DNA of 64,000 nucleotides. Source: Pseudomonas delhiensis. Its GTDB lineage: Bacteria > Pseudomonadota > Gammaproteobacteria > Pseudomonadales > Pseudomonadaceae. Both the position numbers and the translations under genes were made by a program. Within the stretch, counting starts at the first letter, position 1; each line of letters begins with the position of its first letter. The notes under the pieces were generated by a model, which was not told where the DNA came from, searched no databases, and saw nothing but the letters and a program-made list of their open reading frames with translations. The stretch lies in contig NZ_FZPC01000018.1 in the NCBI RefSeq assembly GCF_900187975.1, positions 99,781-163,780 of the forward strand. Direction: 5' to 3'. Positions 22,271 through 31,021 of the stretch are shown piece by piece.

Positions 22271-24012
22271 ACCTCTGGCCGCACCTGCTGCGCCCCTGGT
22301 GGCTGCTGCTGTTGCCGCTGCTGGCCTGGCTGCTGTGGAAGCTGCTGCACCGCCAGCGCCGCGCCGGGCGCTGGCAGTTGCTGCTGCCGGCGGCCTTTCA
22401 CCCCTGGCTGCTCAAGGGCGGCAGCGGCCGCGCCGACCGCCGCCCCTGGCTGTACCTGGGCCTGGCCTGGCTGCTGGCGGTGCTGGCGCTGCTCGGGCCG
22501 AGCTGGGAACGCATCGAGCAACCGGCCATGCAGCGCAGCGACCCGCTGGTGGTGATCCTCGAGCTGACGCCGCGGATGCTCGCCGGCGACCTGCCGCCCA
22601 GCCGCCTGGAGCAGGCCCGGCGCAAGCTCCTCGACCTGCTGCGCGCGCGCCCCGACGCGCAGACCGCCATCGTCGTCTACGCCGGCAGCGCCCACACCCT
22701 GGTGCCGCTGTCCAACGACCTGTTCACCGCGCGCAACCTGCTCGATGCGCTCAAGCCGTCGATCATGCCCGAGCCCGGGCAGCGCGCCGACCTCGCCGTG
22801 CAGCTGGCGCGCCGCCTGCTCGACCAGGGCGCCCAGGGCAAAGGGCGCCTGCTGCTGCTCACCGGCGGCCTGGACGAAAGCGAGCAGCAGGGCATCGGCA
22901 AGGCGCTGCACGGCCACGGCCGGGACTTCGCCATCCTCGCCGTGGGCAGCGCCGGCGGCGCGCCCATCCCGCAGGAGGACGGCACCTACCTGAAGGACGG
23001 CCAGGGCGGCATCCTCCTGCCGCGCCTGGACGAAGCCGGGCTGCGCCGGTTCGCCGCCGGCCTGGACGCCGGCTACCAGCGCCTGGGCGCCGGCGACCGC
23101 GACCTCAAGGCCCTCGGCCTGCTGGACGCCAACCGCGGCCTGGAGGCCGCCGGCAACGACGCCGTGCTGCGTCTGCAGCGCTGGGCCGACCAGGGCTACT
23201 GGCTGCTCCTGCCGCTGCTGTTGCTGGCCGCCTGCGCCGGCCGCCGCGGCTGGCTGTTCAGCCTGCCCCTGCTGCTGCCGCTGTGGCTGGGCGCGCCGCA
23301 ACCGGCCCTGGCCTTCGAGTTCGCCGACCTCTGGCTGCGCCCCGACCAGCAGGGCCAGCGCCTGCTCGCCGAGCAGCGCCCGGCCGACGCCGCCCGGCAC
23401 TTCGCCGACTTCCGCTGGCGCGGCCTGGCCCTCTACCAGGCCGGCGACTACGACGGCGCGGCCCACGCCTTCGCCCAGGGCGACACCGCCGCCGACCACT
23501 ACAACCGCGGCAACGCCCTGGCCCGCGCGGAGCAGTACGAGGCCGCCATCGACGCCTACGAGCGGGCGCTGGAACTGCAGCCGGACCTGCAGCAGGCCCA
23601 GCGCAACAAGGCGCTGCTGGAAGAGCTGCTGCGCCAGCGCGAGCAGGACGCCGCCCAGCAGCGCGCCAACGCCTCGCAGGCCCTGCGCAGCGGCGAGGCC
23701 GAGTCGTCGCCGACGGCACCGGCCAGGCCCTCGGGCCAGCAGGACCGGGAAGAACGGCCGGCGCGCCCTTCCGCGGCCCTGCAGAACCGCCAGCAGGCCA
23801 ACGCCGAGCGCCTGCAGGCCCCGGCCCCGGACGACGAGCCGCCCACCGATGCGACGGAACTCCCGGCCCCCTCGGCGGACGAAGAGGAGCTCAGCGACGA
23901 AAGCCGCCAGGCCCTGGAACAATGGTTGCGGCAGATTCCCGACGAACCCTCCGAACTGCTGCGCCGCAAGTTCTGGTACCAACAGCAGCAGCACCAGGAA
24001 AACATGCCATGA
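22267..24012 (+). CDS. batB: VWA-TPR fusion membrane protein, BatB/BatC-like
   Basis: 581-aa protein. Two N-terminal helices, then a VWA domain (about 85-290) in which the metal-binding DxSxS is replaced by ELTPRM, so divalent metal binding is probably lost. Next come a helix near 310-345 and tetratricopeptide repeats (about 380-455, HYNRGNALARAEQYEAAI). The C-terminal tail (about 455-560) is Gln/Glu/Pro-rich and probably disordered. The VWA and TPR parts correspond to BatB and BatC of other bacteria in one chain. Start ATG at 22267 overlaps batA by 4 nt. Confidence 0.92.
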   Translation: MNLWPHLLRPWWLLLLPLLAWLLWKLLHRQRRAGRWQLLLPAAFHPWLLKGGSGRADRRPWLYLGLAWLLAVLALLGPSWERIEQPAMQRSDPLVVILELTPRMLAGDLPPSRLEQARRKLLDLLRARPDAQTAIVVYAGSAHTLVPLSNDLFTARNLLDALKPSIMPEPGQRADLAVQLARRLLDQGAQGKGRLLLLTGGLDESEQQGIGKALHGHGRDFAILAVGSAGGAPIPQEDGTYLKDGQGGILLPRLDEAGLRRFAAGLDAGYQRLGAGDRDLKALGLLDANRGLEAAGNDAVLRLQRWADQGYWLLLPLLLLAACAGRRGWLFSLPLLLPLWLGAPQPALAFEFADLWLRPDQQGQRLLAEQRPADAARHFADFRWRGLALYQAGDYDGAAHAFAQGDTAADHYNRGNALARAEQYEAAIDAYERALELQPDLQQAQRNKALLEELLRQREQDAAQQRANASQALRSGEAESSPTAPARPSGQQDREERPARPSAALQNRQQANAERLQAPAPDDEPPTDATELPAPSADEEELSDESRQALEQWLRQIPDEPSELLRRKFWYQQQQHQENMP

Positions 24013-25643
24013 AAGGGTTGATCTGCCTGATCCTGCTCAGCCTCCTCGCTTTCCAGGCGCAGGCCAGCTTCACCGCCAGCGTCGACCGCGCGCGCCTGAC
24101 CGAGGGCGAGAGCCTCGACCTGACCCTGGAGTCCGACGACCCCACGCAGTTCGGCAAGCCGGACCTCACGCCCCTGGGCGAGGCCTTCGAGATCCTCGGC
24201 ACCCGCCAGGTCAACCGCCTGACCACCCTCGACGGCCAGGCCCAGGCCACCACGCGCTGGATCATCACCCTGCGCCCCACCCGCACCGGCGCCCTGCGGA
24301 TACCGGCGCTGCGCATGGGCAACAGCCAGACCCAGCCGATCGGCCTGCAGGTGCTCAAGGCCGAGGACGCGGCCGGGCAGCAGAAACTCTCGCCGGTGTT
24401 CATCGACGCCAGCCTCGACCACGAAACGGTCTACGTGCAGGCCCAGGCCATCCTCACCCTGCGCATCTACCACTCGGTCTCGCTGTACGACGACAGCAGC
24501 CTCAGCCCGCTGCAGATCGACGACGCCAAGGTCGAGCAGCTCGGCCAGCCGCGCACCTACGAGAAGGAAATCAACGGCGTGCGCCACGGCGTCATCGAGG
24601 TGCGCTTCGCGATCTTCCCGCAGCGCAGCGGCGAGCTGACCATCCCCGCGCTGAACTTCAGCGCCACCCAGGTGGCGCGCAACAACCCCGGCGACACCTT
24701 CGGCGCGCTGCCCGGCAAGCGCCTGCGGGTGAACTCGCCGGAGATTCCCCTGGAAGTGAAACCCAAGCCCGCCGACTACCCGGCCGACGCGCCCTGGCTG
24801 CCGGCCCGCGCCGTCGCCCTCAGCGAAAGCTGGGCCCCGCAGCCGGACCAGGCGAAGGCCGGCGAGGCCCTGACGCGCAACCTGATGCTGCGCGTCGAGG
24901 GGCTTTCCAGCGCCCAGTTGCCGCCGCTGCCCCAGGCCCTGCCGGCCGGGTTGCGGCACTACCCCGACCAGCCGCAGCTGGCCGAGGAACAGGGCGATCA
25001 GGGCGTGATCGGCAGCCGCGAGGAACGCCAGGCCCTGGTGCCGGACCAGGCCGGCCAGCTGAGCCTGCCGGACATCGAGATCACCTGGTGGAACACCCAG
25101 GAAGACCGCCTGGAGCACACCACCCTGCCCGGCCGCACCCTGGACGTCGGCGCCAACCCGCAGCTGGCGGCCCAGCCCCCGGCGGCGCTGGAAGGCGCCG
25201 TGGGCACCGGCGGCCAGCCTCTGTGGCCGTGGCAGCTGGCGACCCTGCTGCTGGCCCTGACCAGCCTGCTCGGCTTCGGCCTCTGGTGGCGCGCCCGGCG
25301 CCAGCCGGCCATCGTCCGCGCCGCGGCCAATGCGCCCAGCGCCCGCACCCTGCTCGACGAGCTGCGCCGCTGCTGCCAGGCCAACGACCCCCACGCCACC
25401 CGCCAGGCCCTCGACGCCTGGGCCCGGCAGCAGCCGGAAACCCTGGCCGACATGGCGGCGCGCTTCGTGCCGCTGTCCGACGCCATGGACGGCCTCAACG
25501 GCGCGCTCTACAGCGACAGCGAGGGCGGCCACAACTGGGAGGGCGAGGACCTCTGGCGGGCGATCCGCACCCTGCCCGCCGCGGAAGGCGGCGGCGCGGC
25601 GACGGCCGAGGGCAACAGCCTGCCGCCGCTCTACCCGCGCTGA
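24009..25643 (+). CDS. batD: BatD-like protein
   Basis: 544-aa membrane-anchored periplasmic protein. Signal peptide at residues 1-20 (MKGLICLILLSLLAFQAQA), Ig-like BatD domain repeats through about 390, a helix near 410-430 (LATLLLALTSLLGFGLWW) and a cytoplasmic tail. Last gene of the MoxR-Bat operon, overlapping the previous gene by 4 nt. The complete set MoxR-DUF58-DUF4381-BatA-BatB/C-BatD supports a membrane complex with MoxR on the inside. Confidence 0.93.
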   Translation: MKGLICLILLSLLAFQAQASFTASVDRARLTEGESLDLTLESDDPTQFGKPDLTPLGEAFEILGTRQVNRLTTLDGQAQATTRWIITLRPTRTGALRIPALRMGNSQTQPIGLQVLKAEDAAGQQKLSPVFIDASLDHETVYVQAQAILTLRIYHSVSLYDDSSLSPLQIDDAKVEQLGQPRTYEKEINGVRHGVIEVRFAIFPQRSGELTIPALNFSATQVARNNPGDTFGALPGKRLRVNSPEIPLEVKPKPADYPADAPWLPARAVALSESWAPQPDQAKAGEALTRNLMLRVEGLSSAQLPPLPQALPAGLRHYPDQPQLAEEQGDQGVIGSREERQALVPDQAGQLSLPDIEITWWNTQEDRLEHTTLPGRTLDVGANPQLAAQPPAALEGAVGTGGQPLWPWQLATLLLALTSLLGFGLWWRARRQPAIVRAAANAPSARTLLDELRRCCQANDPHATRQALDAWARQQPETLADMAARFVPLSDAMDGLNGALYSDSEGGHNWEGEDLWRAIRTLPAAEGGGAATAEGNSLPPLYPR

Positions 25644-25830
25644 GCCGGGCCGGCGCCCCGCCGCGGCATCGATGGCGTCGATAGTCACCAGCAGGCGGAT
25701 TCAATTCCCTTAGCCGCGCCCGGGCGCGAGCATGCTCCCATGGCCCCGCGAACCCAGGGGCCGCGAGGCGGCCTGAGCGTGCATACCCCGGAACGCCCCG
25801 CTGACCACGAGGCTGACGGAGGATCGCAGC

Positions 25831-26016
25831 ATGCAGGCCGCACTGGATATTCTGCTCATCATCGGCTCCCTGGCGGAGCTGCTGCTCTACGTCGCGCTGG
25901 CCGCCATCGGCCTGGCCGTGACCCTGCTGCTGGCCGCCATCGGCGTGCTCACCCTGCGCTCGCCCGGCGAACCCATCCGTATCGACGAGCCGCCGCGCCG
26001 CCGCGTGCGCGGCTGA
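25831..26016 (+). CDS. Small membrane protein, unknown
   Basis: 61-aa protein with two closely spaced hydrophobic stretches (about residues 6-22 and 22-43) and a basic tail ending RRRVRG. A good ribosome-binding site (GGAGG) lies 8-12 nt before the ATG. It is 187 nt after batD and ends 46 nt before the convergent Kef-type gene. The composition and site make it likely real, but no family is recognised. Confidence 0.6.
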   Translation: MQAALDILLIIGSLAELLLYVALAAIGLAVTLLLAAIGVLTLRSPGEPIRIDEPPRRRVRG

Positions 26017-26062
26017 AGCCCGCCCGCCGGCCAGGCGCAAGCGGCCCGGCCGCGGCGCCCGC

Positions 26063-27877
26063 TCAGGGCTTGCCCACGCCCCGGTCCTCCAGCTGGTCGG
26101 CCTCGAACAGCGTCTCCAGCTCCTGGCGCGCCTCGCGGGCGGTCTGGATCACCGCCGCGGCATCGTCGTAGACCTTGTACTGGGCCATCAGCACTTCCTC
26201 GTCGTGGCGGCGGAAGCGGCGGATGCGCGCCAGCGCCTGTTCCTCGGAAAGCCCCATCTCCACCAGCACCCGCCGGCTCATCTCCAGGCTGGAGTGGAAC
26301 AGCTCGCGCACCGGGCTGGCCCCGGCGTCGAGCAGGTGGTAGACGTGCTGGCGGTTGCGTGCCCGGGCGATGATCTTCACGTGCGGGTAGAGCTTGCGCA
26401 CCAGGCGCGCGGTGTCGATGTTGGTCTGCGGGTCGTCGGTGGCGACGACGAAGAACTCGGCCTTGTCCACCTGGGCCGCGCGGAGGATTTCCGGGCGCAG
26501 CGGGTCGCCATAGAAGATCGGGATGCTGCCGTAGCTGCGGCTCAGCTCGATGGTGTCCACCGAGGTGTCCAGGGCGATGAAGGGCACGCGCTGGGCGCGC
26601 ATGATCCGCGCGACCACCTGGCCCATGCGGCCCATTCCGGCGATCACCACCCGCGGCGCGTCGCCCTCGATGCGCGTGTATTCCTCCGGCGCCTCGCGCA
26701 CCGGCTCCGGCTTGGGCTTCACCAGGCGCGCGGCCAGCAGCACCAGCAGCGGCGTCACCGCCATCGACAGGGTGATGCAGAGCACCAGCAGGCTGTGCAG
26801 GTTGGCGTCCAGCAGGCCTTCGGCGCGGGCCAGCTTGAACACCACGAAGGCGAATTCGCCGCCGGCCGCCAGGACGATGCCCAGGCGCAGCGCCGAATGG
26901 CCGTCGAGGCCGCCGGTGAGGCGCCCGAGCAGGTACAGCAGCGGCAGCTTCAGGGCGATCAGCAGCACCGTCAGGCCCAGCACCAGCAGCGGCGAATGCA
27001 GCAGCAGGCCGAGGTCGGCGCTCATCCCCACGCTGATGAAGAACAGCCCCAGCAGCAGGCCCTTGAAGGGTTCGATCTGCGATTCGAGTTCATGGCGGTA
27101 TTCCGAGTCGGCCAGCAGCAGGCCGGCGAGGAAGGCGCCCAGGCCCATGGACACCCCGGCCAGCTCCATCAGCCAGGCGGTGCCCACCACCACCAGCAGC
27201 GCGGTGGCGGTGGACAGGTCGGCCATGCCGGTGCGCGCCACCGTGCGGAACACCGGGCGCAGCAGGTAGCGCCCGCCGACCACCACCACGGCGATGCTGC
27301 CCACGACCTCCAGGAAGTGGCGCCAGTCGCCGCCCGGCGCGGCCTCGTCGGCACGCGCGCCGAGCAGCGACACCGCGGCGATCAGCGGGATGGCGGCGAT
27401 GTCCTGGAACAGCAGGATGGCGAAGGCCAGGCGGCCGTGGGGGCTGGCCAGTTCCTTGCGCTCGGCGAGGATCTGCAGGCCGAAGGCGGTGGACGACAGC
27501 GCCAGGCCGCCGCCGAGCACCACCGAGGTGTTCAGCGGCAGCTCGAAGGCCAGGTGCGCCAGCGCGCCTATCACCAGCGCGGTGAGCAGCACCTGGGCCA
27601 GGCCGATGCCGAACACCGCCTTGCGCATCACCCACAGGCGCTTGGGCGACAGCTCCAGGCCGATGATGAACAGCAGCAGCACCACGCCCAGCTCGGACAG
27701 GCTGGCGACGCTCTCGGGGTCGTCGATCAGGCGCAGCACCGAGGGGCCGATCAGCACCCCGGCCAGCAGGTAGCCGAGCACCGCGCCCAGCTGCAGGCGC
27801 TTGGCCAGCGGCACCATGAAGACGGTGGCGATGAGGAAGACCACCGCCGATTGCAGATAGTTGGAACCATGCTCCAT
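26063..27877 (-). CDS. Kef-type monovalent cation:proton antiporter with TrkA-N domain
   Basis: 604-aa inner-membrane protein. The first ~380 residues form a CPA2 Na+/H+-exchanger domain of about 12-13 helices, followed by an RCK/TrkA-N nucleotide-binding domain (GMGRMGQVVAR near residue 412-422) and a helical tail. The architecture is that of KefB/KefC, glutathione-adduct-gated K+ efflux systems, but no KefF/KefG partner gene is adjacent. I chose the ATG at 27877 with AAGGAGCG upstream; the open frame extends further but lacks homology. Gating ligand not deduced. Confidence 0.93.
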   Translation of the reverse strand: MEHGSNYLQSAVVFLIATVFMVPLAKRLQLGAVLGYLLAGVLIGPSVLRLIDDPESVASLSELGVVLLLFIIGLELSPKRLWVMRKAVFGIGLAQVLLTALVIGALAHLAFELPLNTSVVLGGGLALSSTAFGLQILAERKELASPHGRLAFAILLFQDIAAIPLIAAVSLLGARADEAAPGGDWRHFLEVVGSIAVVVVGGRYLLRPVFRTVARTGMADLSTATALLVVVGTAWLMELAGVSMGLGAFLAGLLLADSEYRHELESQIEPFKGLLLGLFFISVGMSADLGLLLHSPLLVLGLTVLLIALKLPLLYLLGRLTGGLDGHSALRLGIVLAAGGEFAFVVFKLARAEGLLDANLHSLLVLCITLSMAVTPLLVLLAARLVKPKPEPVREAPEEYTRIEGDAPRVVIAGMGRMGQVVARIMRAQRVPFIALDTSVDTIELSRSYGSIPIFYGDPLRPEILRAAQVDKAEFFVVATDDPQTNIDTARLVRKLYPHVKIIARARNRQHVYHLLDAGASPVRELFHSSLEMSRRVLVEMGLSEEQALARIRRFRRHDEEVLMAQYKVYDDAAAVIQTAREARQELETLFEADQLEDRGVGKP

Positions 27878-27945
27878 GCCGGAACGCTCCTTGGCAGGAT
27901 GAGGCCCGGCGCGCGGCCGGGCGGGTGGAACGGAAAAGGTGTGGA

Positions 27946-28662
27946 TCAGGCCGGCGGCGGCAGGCCTTCGCGGGCCAGGTGGCGCTGGAACTGCCCGGCC
28001 AGGGCTTCGACCTGCGACCAGGGCTGGGCGTGCCGTTCCTCCAGGGCCACGTGGCTGTCGGCGCGGATGACGGCCGGCAGCTCGACGGCGCGGTAGAAGG
28101 CATTGACCACCTCGGCCATGGCTGCGCGCTGGTTCTCCAGCAGGATGGCGCCATGGGCCAACACCACGTAGCGCCCGTCGCTCTGCCGGCGGCGCCAGCG
28201 CTGGGCGGTGCCGACCAGCTTGCGCCCGCCCAGGTTGACGTTGTAGCGGCCGTCGCAGAAGGCGCCCTCCACCTCGCCCAAGCCGGCCTCCAGGCCCAGG
28301 GCGGCGAGCCAGTCGCAGAGCGGCTGGCAGAGGCGCTGGTAGGCGGTGTCGATGCGCGTCTGCTCGTTGTCGCCGTCTGGCACCGCGTAGCACAGGGCGA
28401 CGTTGAGCACCGCCGGCGACTGCGGCACCGGCTCGCCGCCGGTGTCGCGCAGGGCGATCGGCCAGCCGAGCTCGGCGCAGCGCGCCTCGGCCTCGGCGAA
28501 ACCGGCCAGGCGGCTGAGCCGGCGCGGCATCACCAGCGCCTGCTGCAGCGGGCGCCAGAACAGCAGGCGGCTGTCGCCCTGGCCGCCGAAGACCTGGTCC
28601 AGGGCGGCGCGTTCGGCATCCAGGCCGTCTTCCGCGGAAAACCGCAATACCCGTTCGCCCAT
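27946..28662 (-). CDS. Lipoate-protein ligase A family protein
   Basis: 238-aa cytoplasmic protein of the biotin/lipoate ligase catalytic-domain family. RDTGGEPVPQSPAVLN near residue 72-87 and GGRKLVGTAQRW near 145-156, with the conserved substrate Lys, are the lipoate-binding segments. It lacks the extra C-terminal accessory domain of E. coli LplA, so it could be a ligase or an octanoyl/lipoyl transferase. An excellent ribosome-binding site (AAAGGAGAAGG) precedes the ATG. It is 68 nt upstream of the Kef-type gene on the same strand. Confidence 0.88.
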   Translation of the reverse strand: MGERVLRFSAEDGLDAERAALDQVFGGQGDSRLLFWRPLQQALVMPRRLSRLAGFAEAEARCAELGWPIALRDTGGEPVPQSPAVLNVALCYAVPDGDNEQTRIDTAYQRLCQPLCDWLAALGLEAGLGEVEGAFCDGRYNVNLGGRKLVGTAQRWRRRQSDGRYVVLAHGAILLENQRAAMAEVVNAFYRAVELPAVIRADSHVALEERHAQPWSQVEALAGQFQRHLAREGLPPPA

Positions 28663-28800
28663 GTCCTTCTCCTTTCGCCGTGCTGCCTGACAGGTAGCGG
28701 ACTATGCCCAGCCGCCACGCCAGGCTGCAAGCGAAAAGCCCGGCAATCCCCCGGCGGGCGTCGGGACAGCCTGGCGGCATCTCGCTATGCTCATAGCCGG

Positions 28801-30027
28801 ATGCCATCGCGCACAGGACCTGCCCCCGTGTCCCAGCCGTTCCCGCAACGCCTTCGCCAGCAATTCAGGCTCGCCCGTTCCCTGGCGCGGCCGGTAGCCA
28901 CGGAAAACCTCAGGCGCCTGGCCTGGCTGGCGCTGCTGGCCGTGCCCTTCGACCTGGTGCACATCCTGGTGTTCTGGCTCAACCTGCAGGGCAGCCTGCC
29001 GGCGTACGACGGCTGGCGCCAGCACATCATCCTCACCCACGCGGTGGCGGCCGTGCTGCTGCTCGGCCTCGGCCTGCTGGCCTGGCAGGCCCGCCAGCGC
29101 CCGCAGGCGACGCCGCCGTGGTACTGCGAGCTGCTGGCGCTGCTGGGCGCCGCCGTGCTGCTGGGCTTCGGCCTGGTCATCAGCGCCTTCGACCAGCAGG
29201 TGACCAGCAGCATCACGCCCTTCCTCATGGGCGCGGTGGCCACGGCGCTGATCCTGCTGCTGCGCCCGGTGTTCGCCACGCTGCTCTACGTGCTGCTGTT
29301 CATCGCCTTCGAACTGGCCATGGAAACGGCCCAGCCGGACCCGCAGCTGCGCCTGTCCAACCAGATGGGCGGCCTGACCATCTGCGGCATCGGCCTGCTG
29401 CTGTCGCAGATCCTCTGGTTCAGCCACCTGCGCAACCTGCGCCAGCGCCAGCACCTGCGCCGGCAGCGCAAGGAACTGGAGGAGAAGAACCGCCAGCTGG
29501 AATACCTGGCCGGCCACGACCCGCTGACCGGGCTGTTCAACCGCCGCCAGTTCGACCAGTTGGTGAAGCAGGAGCTGGCGCGCTGCGACCGCCAGCCGAT
29601 GCCGGTGAGCCTGCTGATGATCGACCTGGACCACTTCAAGTTCATCAACGACCGCTACGGCCACCCGCTGGGCGACGAGGTGATCCGCCACACCGCCACC
29701 CTGCTGCGCAAGCACACCCGCAGCAGCGACAGCGTGGCGCGCCTGGGCGGCGAGGAATTCCTACTGCTGCTGCCGGACACCGCCGCGCCCCAGGCCCGGG
29801 TGATCGCCGAGAAGCTGCGCAAGCTGCTGGAAGACACCCCGCTGCCGATGAAGGACGGCCTGCTCTACCTCACCGCCAGCTTCGGCATCGCCGGCCTGGC
29901 CAGCGGCGTATCGAGCACCTACGAAAGGCTCTACAGCACGGCCGACCAGGCCCTGTACCGGGCCAAGGCCAGCGGCCGCAACCGGGTGGAAGTGATGGAT
30001 GCGGCGCCCCATGGGACCTTGGAGTGA
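28801..30027 (+). CDS. Membrane-bound diguanylate cyclase
   Basis: 408-aa protein. Six hydrophobic helices at about residues 38-215, a short coiled coil (about 215-235), then a GGDEF domain that makes c-di-GMP from two GTP. The active site is GGEEF near residue 317, preceded by an RSSD inhibitory I-site in the canonical spacing (five residues between), so product inhibition is expected. The start is uncertain: ATG at 28801 has a poor ribosome-binding site, while a GTG at 28828 with AGGA upstream is an alternative. It is divergent from the lipoate ligase-family gene and followed by the repeat cluster at 30.0 kb. Confidence 0.92.
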   Translation: MPSRTGPAPVSQPFPQRLRQQFRLARSLARPVATENLRRLAWLALLAVPFDLVHILVFWLNLQGSLPAYDGWRQHIILTHAVAAVLLLGLGLLAWQARQRPQATPPWYCELLALLGAAVLLGFGLVISAFDQQVTSSITPFLMGAVATALILLLRPVFATLLYVLLFIAFELAMETAQPDPQLRLSNQMGGLTICGIGLLLSQILWFSHLRNLRQRQHLRRQRKELEEKNRQLEYLAGHDPLTGLFNRRQFDQLVKQELARCDRQPMPVSLLMIDLDHFKFINDRYGHPLGDEVIRHTATLLRKHTRSSDSVARLGGEEFLLLLPDTAAPQARVIAEKLRKLLEDTPLPMKDGLLYLTASFGIAGLASGVSSTYERLYSTADQALYRAKASGRNRVEVMDAAPHGTLE

Positions 30028-30573
30028 GCTTTTGTGTAGGAGCGAGCTTGCTCGCGAATGGGGTTTCCCGGCGGTATAGATGTTGGGTTCAAGAGCGCCC
30101 TCTCCCCAACCCTCTCCCTGAAGGGAGAGGGAGCTGTCCTGAGCGGCCTGGAAGTCAGGCGCCATCCTCATACCCTGTCGTGACTGCCAGCCCGTAGGGC
30201 GCATAACGCCTACGGCGTTATCCGCCGATATCGGTGGCACCGGTGTTCCAGCCAACGGCGGATAACCGCGAACGGTTATGCGCCCTACGGTTCCAGGGAG
30301 GCCGTGGTGATGGGTATCGCTTCGCTCAACACCATCCTACGACGATGTGCCTACCTGCCAAGGAGCGGACTCCGTCCGCGATTGGATTCGCCGGCCTCGG
30401 CGGCGGGTAGCCGCGTAGGCGTTTCAGGATGACTCCAGATTGATCGCTCGCTCCGAACGGCCCCCTCTCCCTCTGGGAGAGGGCTGGGGTGAGGGAACCG
30501 AGTCAACCCGAGCTTCACAGCCGCCGGGAAGCACCATTCGCGAGCAAGCTCGCTCCTACGAAAATCCCCGGCC
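30028..30573. repeat. Intergenic mosaic of palindromic repeats, cluster 2
   Basis: 546 nt without a gene. Contains GTAGGAGCGAGC..CTCGCGAA at 30036-30058 and its inverted copy at 30537-30559, which bracket the cluster. Inside are the CCCTCTCCCT hairpin element (30093-30150), GTAGGGCGCATAACG..TCCGCC (30194-30226), GGCGGATAACCGCG..CCCTAC (30257-30288), GATGGGTATCGCTTCGC..CCTAC (30309-30340), GAGCGGACTCCGTCCGCGAT near 30362, and a further CCCTCTCCC/GGGAGAGGG hairpin (30463-30483). It separates convergent transcription of the diguanylate cyclase and the ccm side, so it may also act as a bidirectional terminator. Confidence 0.85.
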
Positions 30574-30996
30574 TCAGGGCTGTGCGTAACGCCGGCTCAA
30601 CCCCGGCGGCACGCCGTTGGCATCGGTGGCGGTCCAGGGCCCCTGCGGGCTGACGCCCCAGTACCAGGCGCCGTCCCAGTGGTAGTAGGTGCGCTGGCGG
30701 TAGTACAGGTCCTTCTGGCCCTGGATCACGTAGACGCCCAGGTTCGGGTCCCAGCGGCCCTTGCCGCCCGGCGGCGGGGCGAACTGGGTGTGGGTGCTGC
30801 GGGGCTTGTTCGAGGGGTTCTGCGGGTTGGGCGTGATGGCCGAACGCGGCGCCGGCTTGTTCGACGGCATGGCCGCCGGCGGCTGGCCGCTGGCGCCGGG
30901 CTGCGGGGCCGGCGCCGGGGCTTGCGAGTGGGGCTGCTGGCCGGCGCAACCGGCCAGGGCGAGCAGGGCCGCGAGGGCGAGGATTCGGCCTTTCAC
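30574..30996 (-). CDS. Proline-rich lipoprotein, unknown
   Basis: 140-aa predicted lipoprotein. The lipobox LAGC at residues 14-17 follows a short hydrophobic signal. A Pro/Gln/Ala-rich low-complexity part (about 20-80) precedes a conserved-looking C-terminal part rich in Tyr/Trp (YYRQRTYYHWDGAWYWG). The start is a GTG at 30996 with GGAGG upstream. It begins 25 nt after ccmI on the same strand and may be read with the ccm operon, but no role in cytochrome maturation is known to me. Confidence 0.8.
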   Translation of the reverse strand: MKGRILALAALLALAGCAGQQPHSQAPAPAPQPGASGQPPAAMPSNKPAPRSAITPNPQNPSNKPRSTHTQFAPPPGGKGRWDPNLGVYVIQGQKDLYYRQRTYYHWDGAWYWGVSPQGPWTATDANGVPPGLSRRYAQP

Positions 30997-31021
30997 GGAC
31001 GTACCTCCGGGAGTTTGTCGG

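Noticed and set aside
22168..23994. Long minus-strand open frame across the VWA-TPR gene
   Set aside because: Antisense of a real, operon-embedded gene; Gln/Ala/Val-rich translation without domains.
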